Translations under genes and position numbers: made by a program
In this document: positions 34,116 to 42,848 of the stretch, piece by piece
How the letters are laid out: each line of letters opens with the position of its first letter
Numbering within the stretch: the stretch's first letter is position 1
DNA from: Nakamurella lactea DSM 19367
GTDB lineage: Bacteria; Actinomycetota; Actinomycetes; Mycobacteriales; Nakamurellaceae
Direction of reading: 5' to 3'
NCBI RefSeq assembly: GCF_000426645.1
Contig: NZ_AUFT01000001.1
Location: 620,001 to 684,000, forward strand
Length of the DNA stretch: 64,000 nt
Notes under the pieces: generated by a model
Databases searched by the model: none
What the model was told of the DNA's origin: nothing
What the model saw: the letters and a program-made list of their open reading frames with translations, nothing else

Positions 34116-36569
34116 TCACGGTCCGCGGAGCATCGGGCCACGATGGGCGGCCACGAGTTCGCCGTCGAGCACGCCGACCGCTACATCCCCCTGGGTGTCG
34201 GTGCGTTCCACGTCGGACACCCCGGCCGCGGCCAGCCGGTCGAGCAACCGTGGGCTGGGATGCCCGTAGTCGTTGCCCTGCCCGACGCCGATCACCGCCA
34301 CCCGGGGCGACACCGCGGCGATGAACTCGGGAAGATCCTTCGCCGAGCCGTGATGCGGGACCTTCAGCACGTCGGCCCGCAGATCGGCTCCCGACCGCAA
34401 CAGCGCGCGCTGCGCCTCCGTTTCGATGTCGCCGGACATCAGGATGCGCACGCCCGCATGTTGGGCGCGAAGGACCAACGAGTCGTTGTTCGGGTCCGAG
34501 TCGGTACCGGTGAAGGCGGCCGCCGGGCCGAGGACGTCGATGGCGAGCCCGGCCGCGGCCCAACCGTCGCCCGGATGCAGCTGGACCACCGGGATGCCGC
34601 GGTCGGCTGCCGACCGGAGCACCGCCGACCAAGCCACCTGCGGGTCGCGGCCGGGTCCGACGCCGATCATCCCGACCGAGCGGCCGTCCAGCGCCCCGGA
34701 CAGACCGTCGACGTGGTCGGCGTGCAGGTGGGTGAGCACCAGCAGCGGCACGGTTCCGATGCCCAGCCGATCAAGACACTGGTCCACCAGGGCCGGCTCC
34801 GGTCCGGTGTCCACCACCACCGCGGTGCCGGGCAGGTCGGTGGACAGCACGAAGGCATCGCCCTGGCCGACCTCGCACCCGGCCAGCAGCCAGCCCGGCG
34901 GCGGCCATCCCACCGGCGGCAGCACCTGCACCGGCAGCAGTACCACGGCCACGCCCGCACACGCGGCCCCGGCGAGCGCCCGGATGCGGTGGTGCCGAAG
35001 AGCTCCGAGGACGCCGATCACCACGCCCACCAGCACCAGGATCCAGGGCAGACCGGCCGGCCAGCCGGCGGTCGCGTTCGGCGCCCTGGCCAGCGTGTGA
35101 GCGACCCAGGCGATCCAGTCCAGCAGTGGCCGATCCGCGCGGGCGAACGCATCGGCGACCGGGGCGGAGAACGGCCCGGCCAGCGCACAGAACAGACCGA
35201 TGATCAGCGCCGGGGGCACCGCGGCCGCCGCCAACAGGTTCGCCGGTATCGACGCGATCGGAATCGCACCCGACAACCCCACCACCACCGGCAGTGTGAC
35301 GACGGTGGCCGCCGGCGGAACGGCGATGACATCCGCCCAACCTCGTGGAAAACCCTTGCGTTGCAGCGCCTTGGACCAGACCGGCGCCAACAGCACGAGG
35401 CCCGCGGTGGCCAGCACCGACATGGTGAACCCGGGGCTCAGGGCCAACGCAGGGTCGGCGATCAACAACACGACAATGGCGGCGGCCAGGGCGGGCAACG
35501 CTGTCCGGGTCCGGCCGGCGAACAGCGCGACGACGGTGAGCGCGCCCATCACTGCGGCCCGGAGCACGGACGGCTGCGGGCCGACCAGCACCACCAGCCC
35601 GGCCAGCACGAGTGCACCGCCAATGGCGGCGACCCGCGGGCCGGCCCGCCGCAGGATCAGCACCACAGCGCCACAGACGATGGCGAAGTGCGAGCCGGAT
35701 ACCGCCAACAGATGGGTGAGGCCGGTGGCCTTGGCGTCGGAATCGAGTCGATCGTCGATGGCGCTGGTGTCGCCGACCACCAGGCCGGGAAGCAGCCCGG
35801 CGGGATCGCCGCCCAGCGTCGCCGCCCGGGTCATCAGTTCCGACCGGATGCCGGCGGCGGCGCGGTGCCACCACGGCGCCGCGGTGAGGATCTGCGGCGA
35901 ACCGGTCGCCCCGAGCCGGACCCCGGGGACCACCGGAAAGGTGTCCGGCGTCAGCAGCCCTCCGACGGCGATCTGCTGTCCGGGCACCAGGTTTCGCCAC
36001 GATTCGCCGGCACCGATGACCGACAGCGACGTGGCGGCATCCCACTGCTGCCCGGCGACCTCGACGTGGGTGGCGGTGCCGGACAGCCGGAACCTGGCGT
36101 CCTGCGGACTCACCGCCCCGCCGGTCTGGTCGTCGGAGCCGAAGGTCGACGGCATGGCCACCGGTGGGCTGTCGACGGTGATCGTCAGCCGGGCGAACCT
36201 GCCGTGCGCGGCGGCCTCGTCGAGTGGGTCGCCGGCGGCGCTCAACAGGGCGGCGCCGGCGATGCCGAGTCCGGCGGCCAGCGCGATCAGCGCGACGGCA
36301 GTCCCCTCCTGCCACCGGTGGCGGGCGGGTCCGTCGCGGTCCGGGGTGTGTCGCCGAACGAGCAACCCAATGCCACCGACCGCAGCCGCGGCAGCCACCC
36401 ACAGCAGGACGCTTCGGAAGGCGTCCGCGCCGACGGCAAGCGCGGCGACACAGCCGGCCCACATCGCGAGCGCCATCGGGACCAGCCGCAGATCGATCGG
36501 CGGCTCGACGTTCTCCTCGGTCCACCGGCGATTCGCTCTGGTTCCCGGGTCGGCAACCACCGCGCTCAT
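34116..36569 (-). CDS. comEC: ComEC/Rec2 family DNA-uptake channel protein
   Basis: An 817-residue polytopic membrane protein. The N-terminus has paired hydrophobic helices around a soluble OB-like region (~110-240), the competence core follows with LTHLLAVSGSHFAIVCGAVVLIL (~290-480), and the C-terminus is a metallo-beta-lactamase-like nuclease domain with LTHLHADHVDG, MSGDIE and KVPHHGSAKDLPE. It would translocate single-stranded DNA. It follows comEA by 45 bases. Natural transformation in this lineage is not demonstrated by these genes alone. Confidence 0.94.
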   Translation of the reverse strand: MSAVVADPGTRANRRWTEENVEPPIDLRLVPMALAMWAGCVAALAVGADAFRSVLLWVAAAAAVGGIGLLVRRHTPDRDGPARHRWQEGTAVALIALAAGLGIAGAALLSAAGDPLDEAAAHGRFARLTITVDSPPVAMPSTFGSDDQTGGAVSPQDARFRLSGTATHVEVAGQQWDAATSLSVIGAGESWRNLVPGQQIAVGGLLTPDTFPVVPGVRLGATGSPQILTAAPWWHRAAAGIRSELMTRAATLGGDPAGLLPGLVVGDTSAIDDRLDSDAKATGLTHLLAVSGSHFAIVCGAVVLILRRAGPRVAAIGGALVLAGLVVLVGPQPSVLRAAVMGALTVVALFAGRTRTALPALAAAIVVLLIADPALALSPGFTMSVLATAGLVLLAPVWSKALQRKGFPRGWADVIAVPPAATVVTLPVVVGLSGAIPIASIPANLLAAAAVPPALIIGLFCALAGPFSAPVADAFARADRPLLDWIAWVAHTLARAPNATAGWPAGLPWILVLVGVVIGVLGALRHHRIRALAGAACAGVAVVLLPVQVLPPVGWPPPGWLLAGCEVGQGDAFVLSTDLPGTAVVVDTGPEPALVDQCLDRLGIGTVPLLVLTHLHADHVDGLSGALDGRSVGMIGVGPGRDPQVAWSAVLRSAADRGIPVVQLHPGDGWAAAGLAIDVLGPAAAFTGTDSDPNNDSLVLRAQHAGVRILMSGDIETEAQRALLRSGADLRADVLKVPHHGSAKDLPEFIAAVSPRVAVIGVGQGNDYGHPSPRLLDRLAAAGVSDVERTDTQGDVAVGVLDGELVAAHRGPMLRGP

Positions 36570-36614
36570 CCGACGGAGCCCCTCGTTCGCGGCGGCCTCA
36601 ACCGACGGGCCCCG

Positions 36615-37781
36615 TCATCCGACCCTGACCAATGGCGCGAGCTGGGCGAAACGGGTCGGCCCGATCCCGGTCACCTCCTGTAGCTGATCCACCGAGCTGA
36701 ACGCTCCGTTGGCCTCCCGCCAGGCGATGATGTTGCCGGCCATGACGGGTCCGACGCCGGGTAGCTCCTCCAGCGCCGCGGCGTCCGCGGTGTTCAGATC
36801 GACCGGCGCGGTACCGTCGTTCGCACCGGCACCCGCGGATCCGCCGGAGCCCACGCCGGTCACGGCGCCCTTCGATGTCTGTTGTCCGGCAACGGGTCCG
36901 GCGCCCACCGGGGGCGTGACCGGCGCGGCACCGACCACCACCGAATCGCCGTCGGCGAGCGGCGCCGCCACGTTCAGTCCGGTGATACTGCCCTGATCAG
37001 TGATACCGCCGGCGGCGGCGATCGCGTCGGCCACCCGGGAACCGGCCGGCAGCTGTACCAGACCGGGCTTGTGCACCAGTCCGGTCACCGAGACCGCGAT
37101 CACGGACGGCCCCGTTCGCTCGGACTCCTGGGTCGCGGGACCCGCGGTGGCAGCGGGCGTCGCGCCGTTGTGTGCGGAACTCTTGCCCGGTGCCCGGACA
37201 CCGCCGGTCGTCACGATCACCGACGGGTCGCCGGGCAGCCCGACGCTGTCGGTCAGCGGCGCGGCAACCACCGGCTGGATCGGTCGCGGCTCCGGGCGAT
37301 CCCGCCAAACCCCGACCGCGGCGGCCACCGCGGCCAGCGCTGCGACCAGCGACAGGATCAGCGCGCCGCGACGTCCCGGGTCGACCCTGGCGTCCCGCAA
37401 CGGTTCCGGGACCCAGCTCTCCGCCAGCCGGTGCCATCGACCGCCGCGCAGGCGTTTGGTCCGGATGGCCGCCGACTCGACGCCGACCTCCCCGACGATG
37501 CCACCTCGTTCGGTATCACCGGTGGAATCGCTGTCGTCGTTGTGAGCGTCCTCGTCCGCACGATCGCCATCTGCGTGACCGACGCGTTCGGCAGGTTGTG
37601 CGGCATCTGCCGGGTCCGAGTCGTCCCAAAGGTCAGCGATGTCCTCGATCGACATATCGCCCTCACCGAGCACCTGGCGGTCCGGCACCCACCCCGAGGC
37701 CGCCTGACCGTCGCGCAGGCGCTGGACCCGGCGCACGGCGATCTCCGTCCGTTGCTGCTCGGAGGCACGGTGGGCTGGCAT
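36615..37781 (-). CDS. comEA: ComEA family DNA-binding competence protein
   Basis: A 388-residue protein. After an acidic cytoplasmic N-terminus there is one transmembrane segment (LILSLVAALAAVAAAVGVW, about residues 145-165), a SLBB-type domain (VIAVSVTGLVHKPGLVQLP, RVADAIAAAGG) and C-terminal paired helix-hairpin-helix motifs (VDLNTADAAALEELPGVGP, VDQLQEVTGIGPTRFAQLAP). It binds DNA outside the membrane and hands it to ComEC. ATG at 37781 is favoured over 37871. Its acidic N-terminal ~120 residues are longer than in simple ComEA proteins. Confidence 0.92.
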   Translation of the reverse strand: MPAHRASEQQRTEIAVRRVQRLRDGQAASGWVPDRQVLGEGDMSIEDIADLWDDSDPADAAQPAERVGHADGDRADEDAHNDDSDSTGDTERGGIVGEVGVESAAIRTKRLRGGRWHRLAESWVPEPLRDARVDPGRRGALILSLVAALAAVAAAVGVWRDRPEPRPIQPVVAAPLTDSVGLPGDPSVIVTTGGVRAPGKSSAHNGATPAATAGPATQESERTGPSVIAVSVTGLVHKPGLVQLPAGSRVADAIAAAGGITDQGSITGLNVAAPLADGDSVVVGAAPVTPPVGAGPVAGQQTSKGAVTGVGSGGSAGAGANDGTAPVDLNTADAAALEELPGVGPVMAGNIIAWREANGAFSSVDQLQEVTGIGPTRFAQLAPLVRVG

Positions 37782-38156
37782 GGCGCCGACTGTAGGAAGA
37801 CCGAGAAACCAGCACCGGCATCCGCGGGTCCGACTGTGTACAACCCGACCTGGGTGGAAAACTCCAGGCACGCCAACCGATGCCTAACAGGCCACACCGA
37901 CGTAACCACGACGGGCAACGCAGCCGCCTTCTTCATCGGCACGTGCGGCGATAGTCGCCGGCACGACACTCGGTCGGGCAACACCAGATCACGCGCTCGC
38001 ATCCTCCCTGGCGGTTGCAGTTGGCTTTTACAGCATCCGAGACGGCGACGGGGTAACGGTTTGGAAACAATTGCCTAGAGCAACCGGCAGTCAGTGAGAC
38101 GACTCGCATACTGGTTTGGCGCGAGGTATGGCGTCCTTCGCCCTCTGGAGGCAGCG
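37782..38156. other. 375-base intergenic region between comEA and the G1 peptidase gene
   Basis: No gene is supported. Composition becomes visibly richer in A and T towards the right. An imperfect dyad near 37944-37963 (GTGC-GGCGA / TCGCCGGCAC) is the only clear symmetry. The right half carries the leader of the peptidase gene, whose ribosome site GGAGG ends just before 38157. I found no convincing -35/-10 pair. Confidence 0.6.
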
Positions 38157-39239
38157 ATGCGAAACGTCGTGATCGTTCTTGTGACACCGTGGCTCTCCCT
38201 CGCGGGTGGGGTTCTGAGTCCCGCTCCGCTGGCTACACCTGACGCAGCCCCGGATACGTGCACGGTGGCACATCTGACCCACGTCGACTACATCGACGGC
38301 GAGACGGGGCAAACCTTTCAGGAGCCTGGTCCCGCCCGAGCGCAGGTTCGTCACATGGCAATACGCGACGGCGACGACTTCGCGCAGGTGATCCCGCCTG
38401 ACGGGTTCGACCCACTGCGTGCAGACGACACCGAGCTGCTCAACTTCGGGATCTCCCCACGACCCACCGATCAATCGATGCTTGCCGACTGGACGGAAAC
38501 GATGGGTAGGTTCAAGGCCGCACCACCCATTTCGATGTGTGAAAGTCAGAAATCGCATTCAGTGCATCTGTCCAACTGGGCCGGTGTGGCAGTGACGGGT
38601 GTCAGCGATTATCGGCGAGTCGCCGGGAGCGCCCGAATACCGCATATCACCAGGACGTCCTGTGGATCTGGGTCGCCCGGCGAAAGTCGATGGGTCGGCA
38701 TTGGCGGCTACGGCACCAGCAGGCTGATACAGAACGGCGCGTCGTCCTACAGCAACGGAACCTATCAAGTGATGCAAGGCTGGTGGGAGATGTTGAACTC
38801 AGGCTACGACACCCACGAAATGGATCTCGTTAACAACCCCTACAACGAAGGCGATCTCGTCCGGTTTGACACCTATTACAATTCTGCCACCAACAAGGCC
38901 ATTTTCAACTGGACATCATCTGCAACCGGCGAGGTGGCGACAGTGACCTTCACCAGCATAGATGGCCACACAGCTGACCAGTTCTACGATGGCCGAGCCG
39001 CGGAGTGGATCGACGAACGGCCTACCGGGTGGCTTGGACAGCTCTATTGGCTCGAGAACTTTGGAACCGCCGGGTGGGGGTCCAATCGCGTCTACCGGGC
39101 CGGACAACCGGCAACATATTTGACCGCCCATCCTTACGACATCATTGACATGTATTCGAGCCACGAACTGGCGGGTGTCGCTGGGGCGAAGGTGGCCGCA
39201 AACGGAGACTTCAGTGACAAGTGGCTGGCGTGCAACTGA
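38157..39239 (+). CDS. Secreted G1-family (eqolisin-like) glutamic endopeptidase with N-terminal prodomain
   Basis: A 360-residue exported protein: signal segment (~1-27), an N-terminal domain (~33-130) bracketed by C35 and C128, and a G1 peptidase domain (~135-345). Catalytic residues predicted by family motifs are Q192 in WVGIGGYGTSRLIQNG and the glutamate of AEWIDERP (E283, or E287). Other family marks are WWEMLNSG, GDLVRFDTYYN and a late IDMYSS segment. C169 and C359 may form a second disulfide. GGAGG lies at the right distance before ATG 38157; the open frame to 38094 is leader. Codon use is more AT-rich than its neighbours, suggesting acquisition. It heads a three-gene coupled operon. 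Confidence 0.82.
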   Translation: MRNVVIVLVTPWLSLAGGVLSPAPLATPDAAPDTCTVAHLTHVDYIDGETGQTFQEPGPARAQVRHMAIRDGDDFAQVIPPDGFDPLRADDTELLNFGISPRPTDQSMLADWTETMGRFKAAPPISMCESQKSHSVHLSNWAGVAVTGVSDYRRVAGSARIPHITRTSCGSGSPGESRWVGIGGYGTSRLIQNGASSYSNGTYQVMQGWWEMLNSGYDTHEMDLVNNPYNEGDLVRFDTYYNSATNKAIFNWTSSATGEVATVTFTSIDGHTADQFYDGRAAEWIDERPTGWLGQLYWLENFGTAGWGSNRVYRAGQPATYLTAHPYDIIDMYSSHELAGVAGAKVAANGDFSDKWLACN

Positions 39240-39240
39240 C

Positions 39241-39417
39241 ATGACTGGCAAAATTTCGAAGGCGATCGTGCGACGGGTGGTGTGGCGGCTGCGACGAATC
39301 ATTGCTGCAGCCGTGCTCACCGCCATCACCCTGAGCGGCTCGTCGTGTGAGCCGAGCAATGGGTGCCATGGCTGCCCGACCGTGGATACCTCCTCGACCT
39401 CAGGTGACACAACATGA
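39241..39417 (+). CDS. Small exported/lipoprotein-like protein of the peptidase operon
   Basis: A 58-residue protein starting one base after the peptidase stop. It has a very basic N-terminus (RRVVWRLRR), one hydrophobic segment (IIAAAVLTAITL) and a cysteine after LSGSS, a weak lipobox, then a short Cys-containing tail (CEPSNGCHGCPT) with a CxxxxCxxC arrangement. It overlaps the next gene by ATGA. I recognise no family. Coupling on both sides supports it being translated; possible roles are a membrane anchor, or a secretion or redox helper. Confidence 0.6.
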   Translation: MTGKISKAIVRRVVWRLRRIIAAAVLTAITLSGSSCEPSNGCHGCPTVDTSSTSGDTT

Positions 39418-39803
39418 TCATGACCGTGAGCCCGCGGTATGCCGTGGTCGCTGCAGCTCTGCTGTTCGTCACCCTGACCGGCGCGGCTCCCGACACCACG
39501 ACCGACCCAGGATGCGACGGCATCACCAGCACGACCTACCTACACCTGGATGGCACCCCGGCAGCCGGGGCAGGACCCAACATTGCCACCATTTACCACT
39601 ACGGCGGCAGCAACATGGATGTATCGGCGGCGCAGATGCCCGCCGACTTCAGTCCGCTGACGGCATCCGCCGAGACGCTTGCCGTCTTCGGGCTGGAACC
39701 ACGTCCGACCGACCCGGTGGACCTGGCGCGATGGAAGGCGCAGTACGCCCACTATCACAGTGTGGCGCCGGCGAGTATGTGCTCCTCAGGCAATTCGAAC
39801 TGA
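39414..39803 (+). CDS. Secreted paralogue of the G1 peptidase N-terminal domain, lacking the protease
   Basis: A 129-residue protein with signal peptide (VVAAALLFVTLTGAA) followed by about 100 residues that align with residues ~33-130 of the upstream peptidase. Shared marks are a cysteine just after the signal, FxPLxAxxxxLxxFGxxPRPTD, a W-containing helix and a terminal SMC, then the chain stops nine residues later. The stop comes where the peptidase domain would begin. It may be a decayed second peptidase or a stand-alone prodomain acting as inhibitor or chaperone. Clean signal, preserved cysteines and ATGA coupling favour a functional short protein. Confidence 0.72.
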   Translation: MIMTVSPRYAVVAAALLFVTLTGAAPDTTTDPGCDGITSTTYLHLDGTPAAGAGPNIATIYHYGGSNMDVSAAQMPADFSPLTASAETLAVFGLEPRPTDPVDLARWKAQYAHYHSVAPASMCSSGNSN

Positions 39804-39843
39804 GCCGCATCGTTCCCGATGCCACACAGCCGGCGCCCGATGA

Positions 39844-40503
39844 TCAGACCCCGGCGACCTCGTCCTCGCCACCGGGGAGCACCACACTGCCGAGGCCGGC
39901 GTTGTAGGAGTGCAGCCGCCACGGGCTGTCGAAGTCACTCCCGAAGCGGTGCAACAGCACCCAATGGCAGTTGGTGACGCCGGTCAGCACCGACCAGTGT
40001 TCGCGAGGCAGCGCGAGCAGGCGGCCGGTGAGCCCGACGATCAGGCCGCCATGGGCGACCAGCAGGGCACGCTGCACGTCCGTGCGATCCAGGTCGTGCA
40101 CGACGCCGACCGCCCGATCGGCGACCTGGGACCTGGATTCACCACCGGGCGGGGCGTAGTCGGCGCTGGAGGCCCGCCACTGCTCCCACATTCCCGGCCA
40201 GCCGTCTACCACCTCTTCGCGGGTCAGGCCCTCCCAGTCGCCCAGCGACGTCTCCCGCAACCGCGGATCGGCGCCGACCGTGTGCCCGGTGAGCGCCGCG
40301 ACCGACGCGGCCGTCCGCTGGGCCCGCTGCAGGTCAGAGGCGACGATGACGTCCGGTTCCAGGGCGGCGACCGACGGTGCGGCGGCCTCGGCCTGCTGCT
40401 GTCCCTGCTCGTTCAATGGAATGTCCCGGTGACCCTGGAGCCGCAGTGCCGCATTCCAATCGGTCTCGCCGTGCCGCAACAGGATCAGGTGCGAGAGCGT
40501 CAC
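39844..40503 (-). CDS. Histidine phosphatase (phosphoglycerate-mutase-like; GpgP candidate)
   Basis: A 219-residue histidine-phosphatase-superfamily enzyme. The phospho-accepting histidine is in LILLRHGETDWN, a second motif RETSLGDWEG follows, and the second catalytic histidine is in LLVAHGGLIVGL. As I recall the mycobacterial gene order, the protein directly after rsfS is glucosyl-3-phosphoglycerate phosphatase, so that role is plausible but not proven here. GTG at 40503 lies inside the rsfS stop. It ends the nadD-rsfS transcript and converges on the G1 peptidase operon with 40 bases between. Confidence 0.9.
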   Translation of the reverse strand: MTLSHLILLRHGETDWNAALRLQGHRDIPLNEQGQQQAEAAAPSVAALEPDVIVASDLQRAQRTAASVAALTGHTVGADPRLRETSLGDWEGLTREEVVDGWPGMWEQWRASSADYAPPGGESRSQVADRAVGVVHDLDRTDVQRALLVAHGGLIVGLTGRLLALPREHWSVLTGVTNCHWVLLHRFGSDFDSPWRLHSYNAGLGSVVLPGGEDEVAGV

Positions 40504-40880
40504 AGCCGATGATCTTCTTGGGCAGCGTCGACGAACGGGATCGTCGGGCAGTCCTTCCACAGCCGGTCGAGCGCGTAGAACACCCGCTCCTCGGCGTGCT
40601 GTACGTGCACGACGATCTCGACGAAGTCGAGCAGTACCCACCGACCGTCCCGTTCCCCTTCGCGGGCAACCGGTTTGAAGCCGACGCCGCGCATCTTCAA
40701 CTCGACCTCATCGACGATGGCGCCGATCTGTCGCTCGTTCGCACCGGTGACGACCACGAAACAGTCGGTCAGGGCGAGTCGGTCCGACACGTCGATGATG
40801 GTGATATCGGTGGCCAGCTTGTCGGCGGCGGCTTGCGCCGCGACCCTTGCCAGATCGATCGCCTTCTCGGTGGCTGTCAC
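40500..40880 (-). CDS. rsfS: Ribosome silencing factor
   Basis: A 126-residue RsfS/Iojap-family protein, with the family core [35 protein letters not shown] and the C-terminal [29 protein letters not shown]. It binds L14 and blocks subunit joining under starvation. GTG overlaps the nadD stop and its own stop overlaps the phosphatase start, both GTGA, so three genes are translated as a chain. Confidence 0.96.
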   Translation of the reverse strand: MTATEKAIDLARVAAQAAADKLATDITIIDVSDRLALTDCFVVVTGANERQIGAIVDEVELKMRGVGFKPVAREGERDGRWVLLDFVEIVVHVQHAEERVFYALDRLWKDCPTIPFVDAAQEDHRL

Positions 40881-41515
40881 AGTTCTCCTCGATTGGTGGT
40901 GCCGGTCGGTGCTGCGCGATACAACCCGTACTTGCCGATGTACTGGACGACGCCGTCGGGAACCAGGTACCAGACCGGCTCGCCGCGGCGCACCCGATCG
41001 CGACAGTCGGTGGACGAGATGGACATCGCCGGGACCTCGATCAAGGTGATCGCGTCGGCCGGAAGATCAACACCGTCCAGCGAGTATCCGGGCCGGGTGA
41101 CGCCGATCATGTGCGCCAGCGAGATGATCTCGTCGACGTCCTTCCAGCTCATGATCTTGGCCAGTGCATCGGCGCCGGTGATGAAGAACAGCTGGGCCTG
41201 CGGTTCCGCGGCGTGCAGGTCCGCCAGCGTGTCCCGGGTGTAGGTCGGACCCGGCCGGTCGATATCCACTCTCGACACGGTGAACCGCGGGTTGGCCGCC
41301 GTCGCGATCACCGTCATCAGATACCGGTGCTCGGCCGACAGCACGTCGTCGTCGGCCTTCTGCCACGGCCGGCCGGTGGGAACGAAGATCACCTCGTCGA
41401 GTCCGAACCGGTCGGCCACCTCCGAGGCGGCGACCAGGTGACCGTGGTGGATCGGATCGAAGGTGCCGCCCATCACCCCGATCCGGCGGGCACGCTTCTC
41501 GGCGTCAATGGTCAT
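40877..41515 (-). CDS. nadD: Nicotinate-nucleotide adenylyltransferase
   Basis: Adenylates nicotinate mononucleotide in NAD synthesis. The 212-residue protein has the nucleotidyltransferase motif [47 protein letters not shown] and the C-terminal ISSTDCR (family ISSTxIR). ATG at 41515 starts one base after the proA stop; the longer open frame to 41635 overlaps proA and is rejected. Confidence 0.96.
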   Translation of the reverse strand: MTIDAEKRARRIGVMGGTFDPIHHGHLVAASEVADRFGLDEVIFVPTGRPWQKADDDVLSAEHRYLMTVIATAANPRFTVSRVDIDRPGPTYTRDTLADLHAAEPQAQLFFITGADALAKIMSWKDVDEIISLAHMIGVTRPGYSLDGVDLPADAITLIEVPAMSISSTDCRDRVRRGEPVWYLVPDGVVQYIGKYGLYRAAPTGTTNRGEL

Positions 41516-41516
41516 C

Positions 41517-42848
41517 TCACGAGCTCCCACGCGTCTGTCCGGTGCCGACCACCAGGTATTTGCTGCTGGTGAGTTCCCGCAGGCCCATCGGGCCACGAGC
41601 GTGCAGCTTCTGGGTGGAGATGCCGATCTCTGCACCGAATCCGAACTCGCCGCCGTCGGTGAACGCCGTCGAGGCGTTCACCATCACCGCCGCCGCATCC
41701 ACCCGCTGGGTGAAAGCGTCTGCCGCGGCGATCTCCTCGGTGACGATGGCCTCGGTGTGCCCGGTGCCGTGGGCGTCGATGTGCGCGATCGCCGCATCGA
41801 GGTCGTCGACCACCGCGATCGCCATGTCCAGCGACAGGAACTCGCCGTCGAAGTTGTCCGCGGTGGCCGGCACGGTCTGCGGATGCGGCGGCAACGCGGC
41901 CAGCGCGGTCGCATCGGCGTGCACGGTGACGCCGGCCGCGTGCAGCCCGGAGACCACGTCCGGCAACAGGTCCGCGACCCGATCGCGGTGCACCAGCAGG
42001 GTTTCCGCGGCGTTGCAGACAGAGGGCCGGCGCGCCTTGGAGTTCACCACCAGGTCGGCCGCGATCGCCGGATCCGCTGCGGCGTCGAGATAGACGTGAC
42101 AGTTGCCGACCCCGGTCTCCAGCACCGGGACCGTAGATCCGTTGACGACCGTCGAGATCAGCCCGGCGCCGCCCCGCGGAATGATCACATCGACCAGGCC
42201 GCGGGCGGTCATCAGATGGCTGACGGAACTGCGATCGGTACCAGGCACCAGCTGTACGAAGTTCACCGGAAGCCCCGCCGCGACCCCGGCCTCGTGCAAC
42301 ACCGAGACCAGCGCGGCGTTGGAGTGACGGGCGGAGGCCGATCCCCGTAGCAGGACAGCGTTTCCGCTTCGGACGGCGATGCCGGTGGCGTCGACGGTGA
42401 CGTTCGGCCGGGCCTCGTAGATCATCGCGACGACGCCCAGCGGCACCCTGATCTGGGTCAGCCGCAAGCCGTTCGGCAGCACCGATCCGCGGATCGTCTC
42501 ACCGACCGGATCCGGCAGCGTGGCCACCTGCCGCAGCGCCGCGCCGATGCCGTCGATCCGCTGCGGGGTCAGCCGCAGCCGGTCGAGCAGGGCCGGCGTC
42601 ATCCCTGCTGCGGTGCCGGCAGCGATGTCCTCGGCGTTGGCCGCGAGCAGCTCCGCTGCGTGCTCACCGAGGGCGGACGCCATGGCCAGCAAGGCCTTCT
42701 CCTTGACGGCGCTGGTCAAACCGGACAGTATCCTGGCCGCCGGGCGGGCCGCGGCCGCACAGGCCAGCACGTCGTCGCGGCTGACGGCCGCAGCGTCGGC
42801 AACGGTGGGGTCGGCGGTCGTCGTCGGCGAACTGCGCTGGATCGTCAC
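41517..42848 (-). CDS. proA: Glutamate-5-semialdehyde dehydrogenase (gamma-glutamyl phosphate reductase)
   Basis: Second step of proline synthesis. The 443-residue aldehyde-dehydrogenase-fold enzyme shows [44 protein letters not shown], the catalytic cysteine in [15 protein letters not shown] and the end motif [23 protein letters not shown] overlaps the proB stop by GTGA, coupling kinase and reductase, which work together on the labile acyl phosphate. The N-terminal ~20 residues are a variable extension. Confidence 0.97.
   Translation of the reverse strand: MTIQRSSPTTTADPTVADAAAVSRDDVLACAAAARPAARILSGLTSAVKEKALLAMASALGEHAAELLAANAEDIAAGTAAGMTPALLDRLRLTPQRIDGIGAALRQVATLPDPVGETIRGSVLPNGLRLTQIRVPLGVVAMIYEARPNVTVDATGIAVRSGNAVLLRGSASARHSNAALVSVLHEAGVAAGLPVNFVQLVPGTDRSSVSHLMTARGLVDVIIPRGGAGLISTVVNGSTVPVLETGVGNCHVYLDAAADPAIAADLVVNSKARRPSVCNAAETLLVHRDRVADLLPDVVSGLHAAGVTVHADATALAALPPHPQTVPATADNFDGEFLSLDMAIAVVDDLDAAIAHIDAHGTGHTEAIVTEEIAAADAFTQRVDAAAVMVNASTAFTDGGEFGFGAEIGISTQKLHARGPMGLRELTSSKYLVVGTGQTRGSS

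Noticed and set aside
37990-38150. A cyclic di-AMP (ydaO-type) riboswitch before a secreted enzyme gene, as is common in actinobacteria.
   Set aside because: I could not find the conserved riboswitch core sequences or its nested stems; only isolated G-rich stretches are present.
39414-39803. Pseudogene call for the short G1-prodomain paralogue.
   Set aside because: Signal peptide, both cysteines, start-stop coupling and a clean stop argue for a real short protein; downstream bases show no peptidase-domain remnant in the 40 bases before the next gene.
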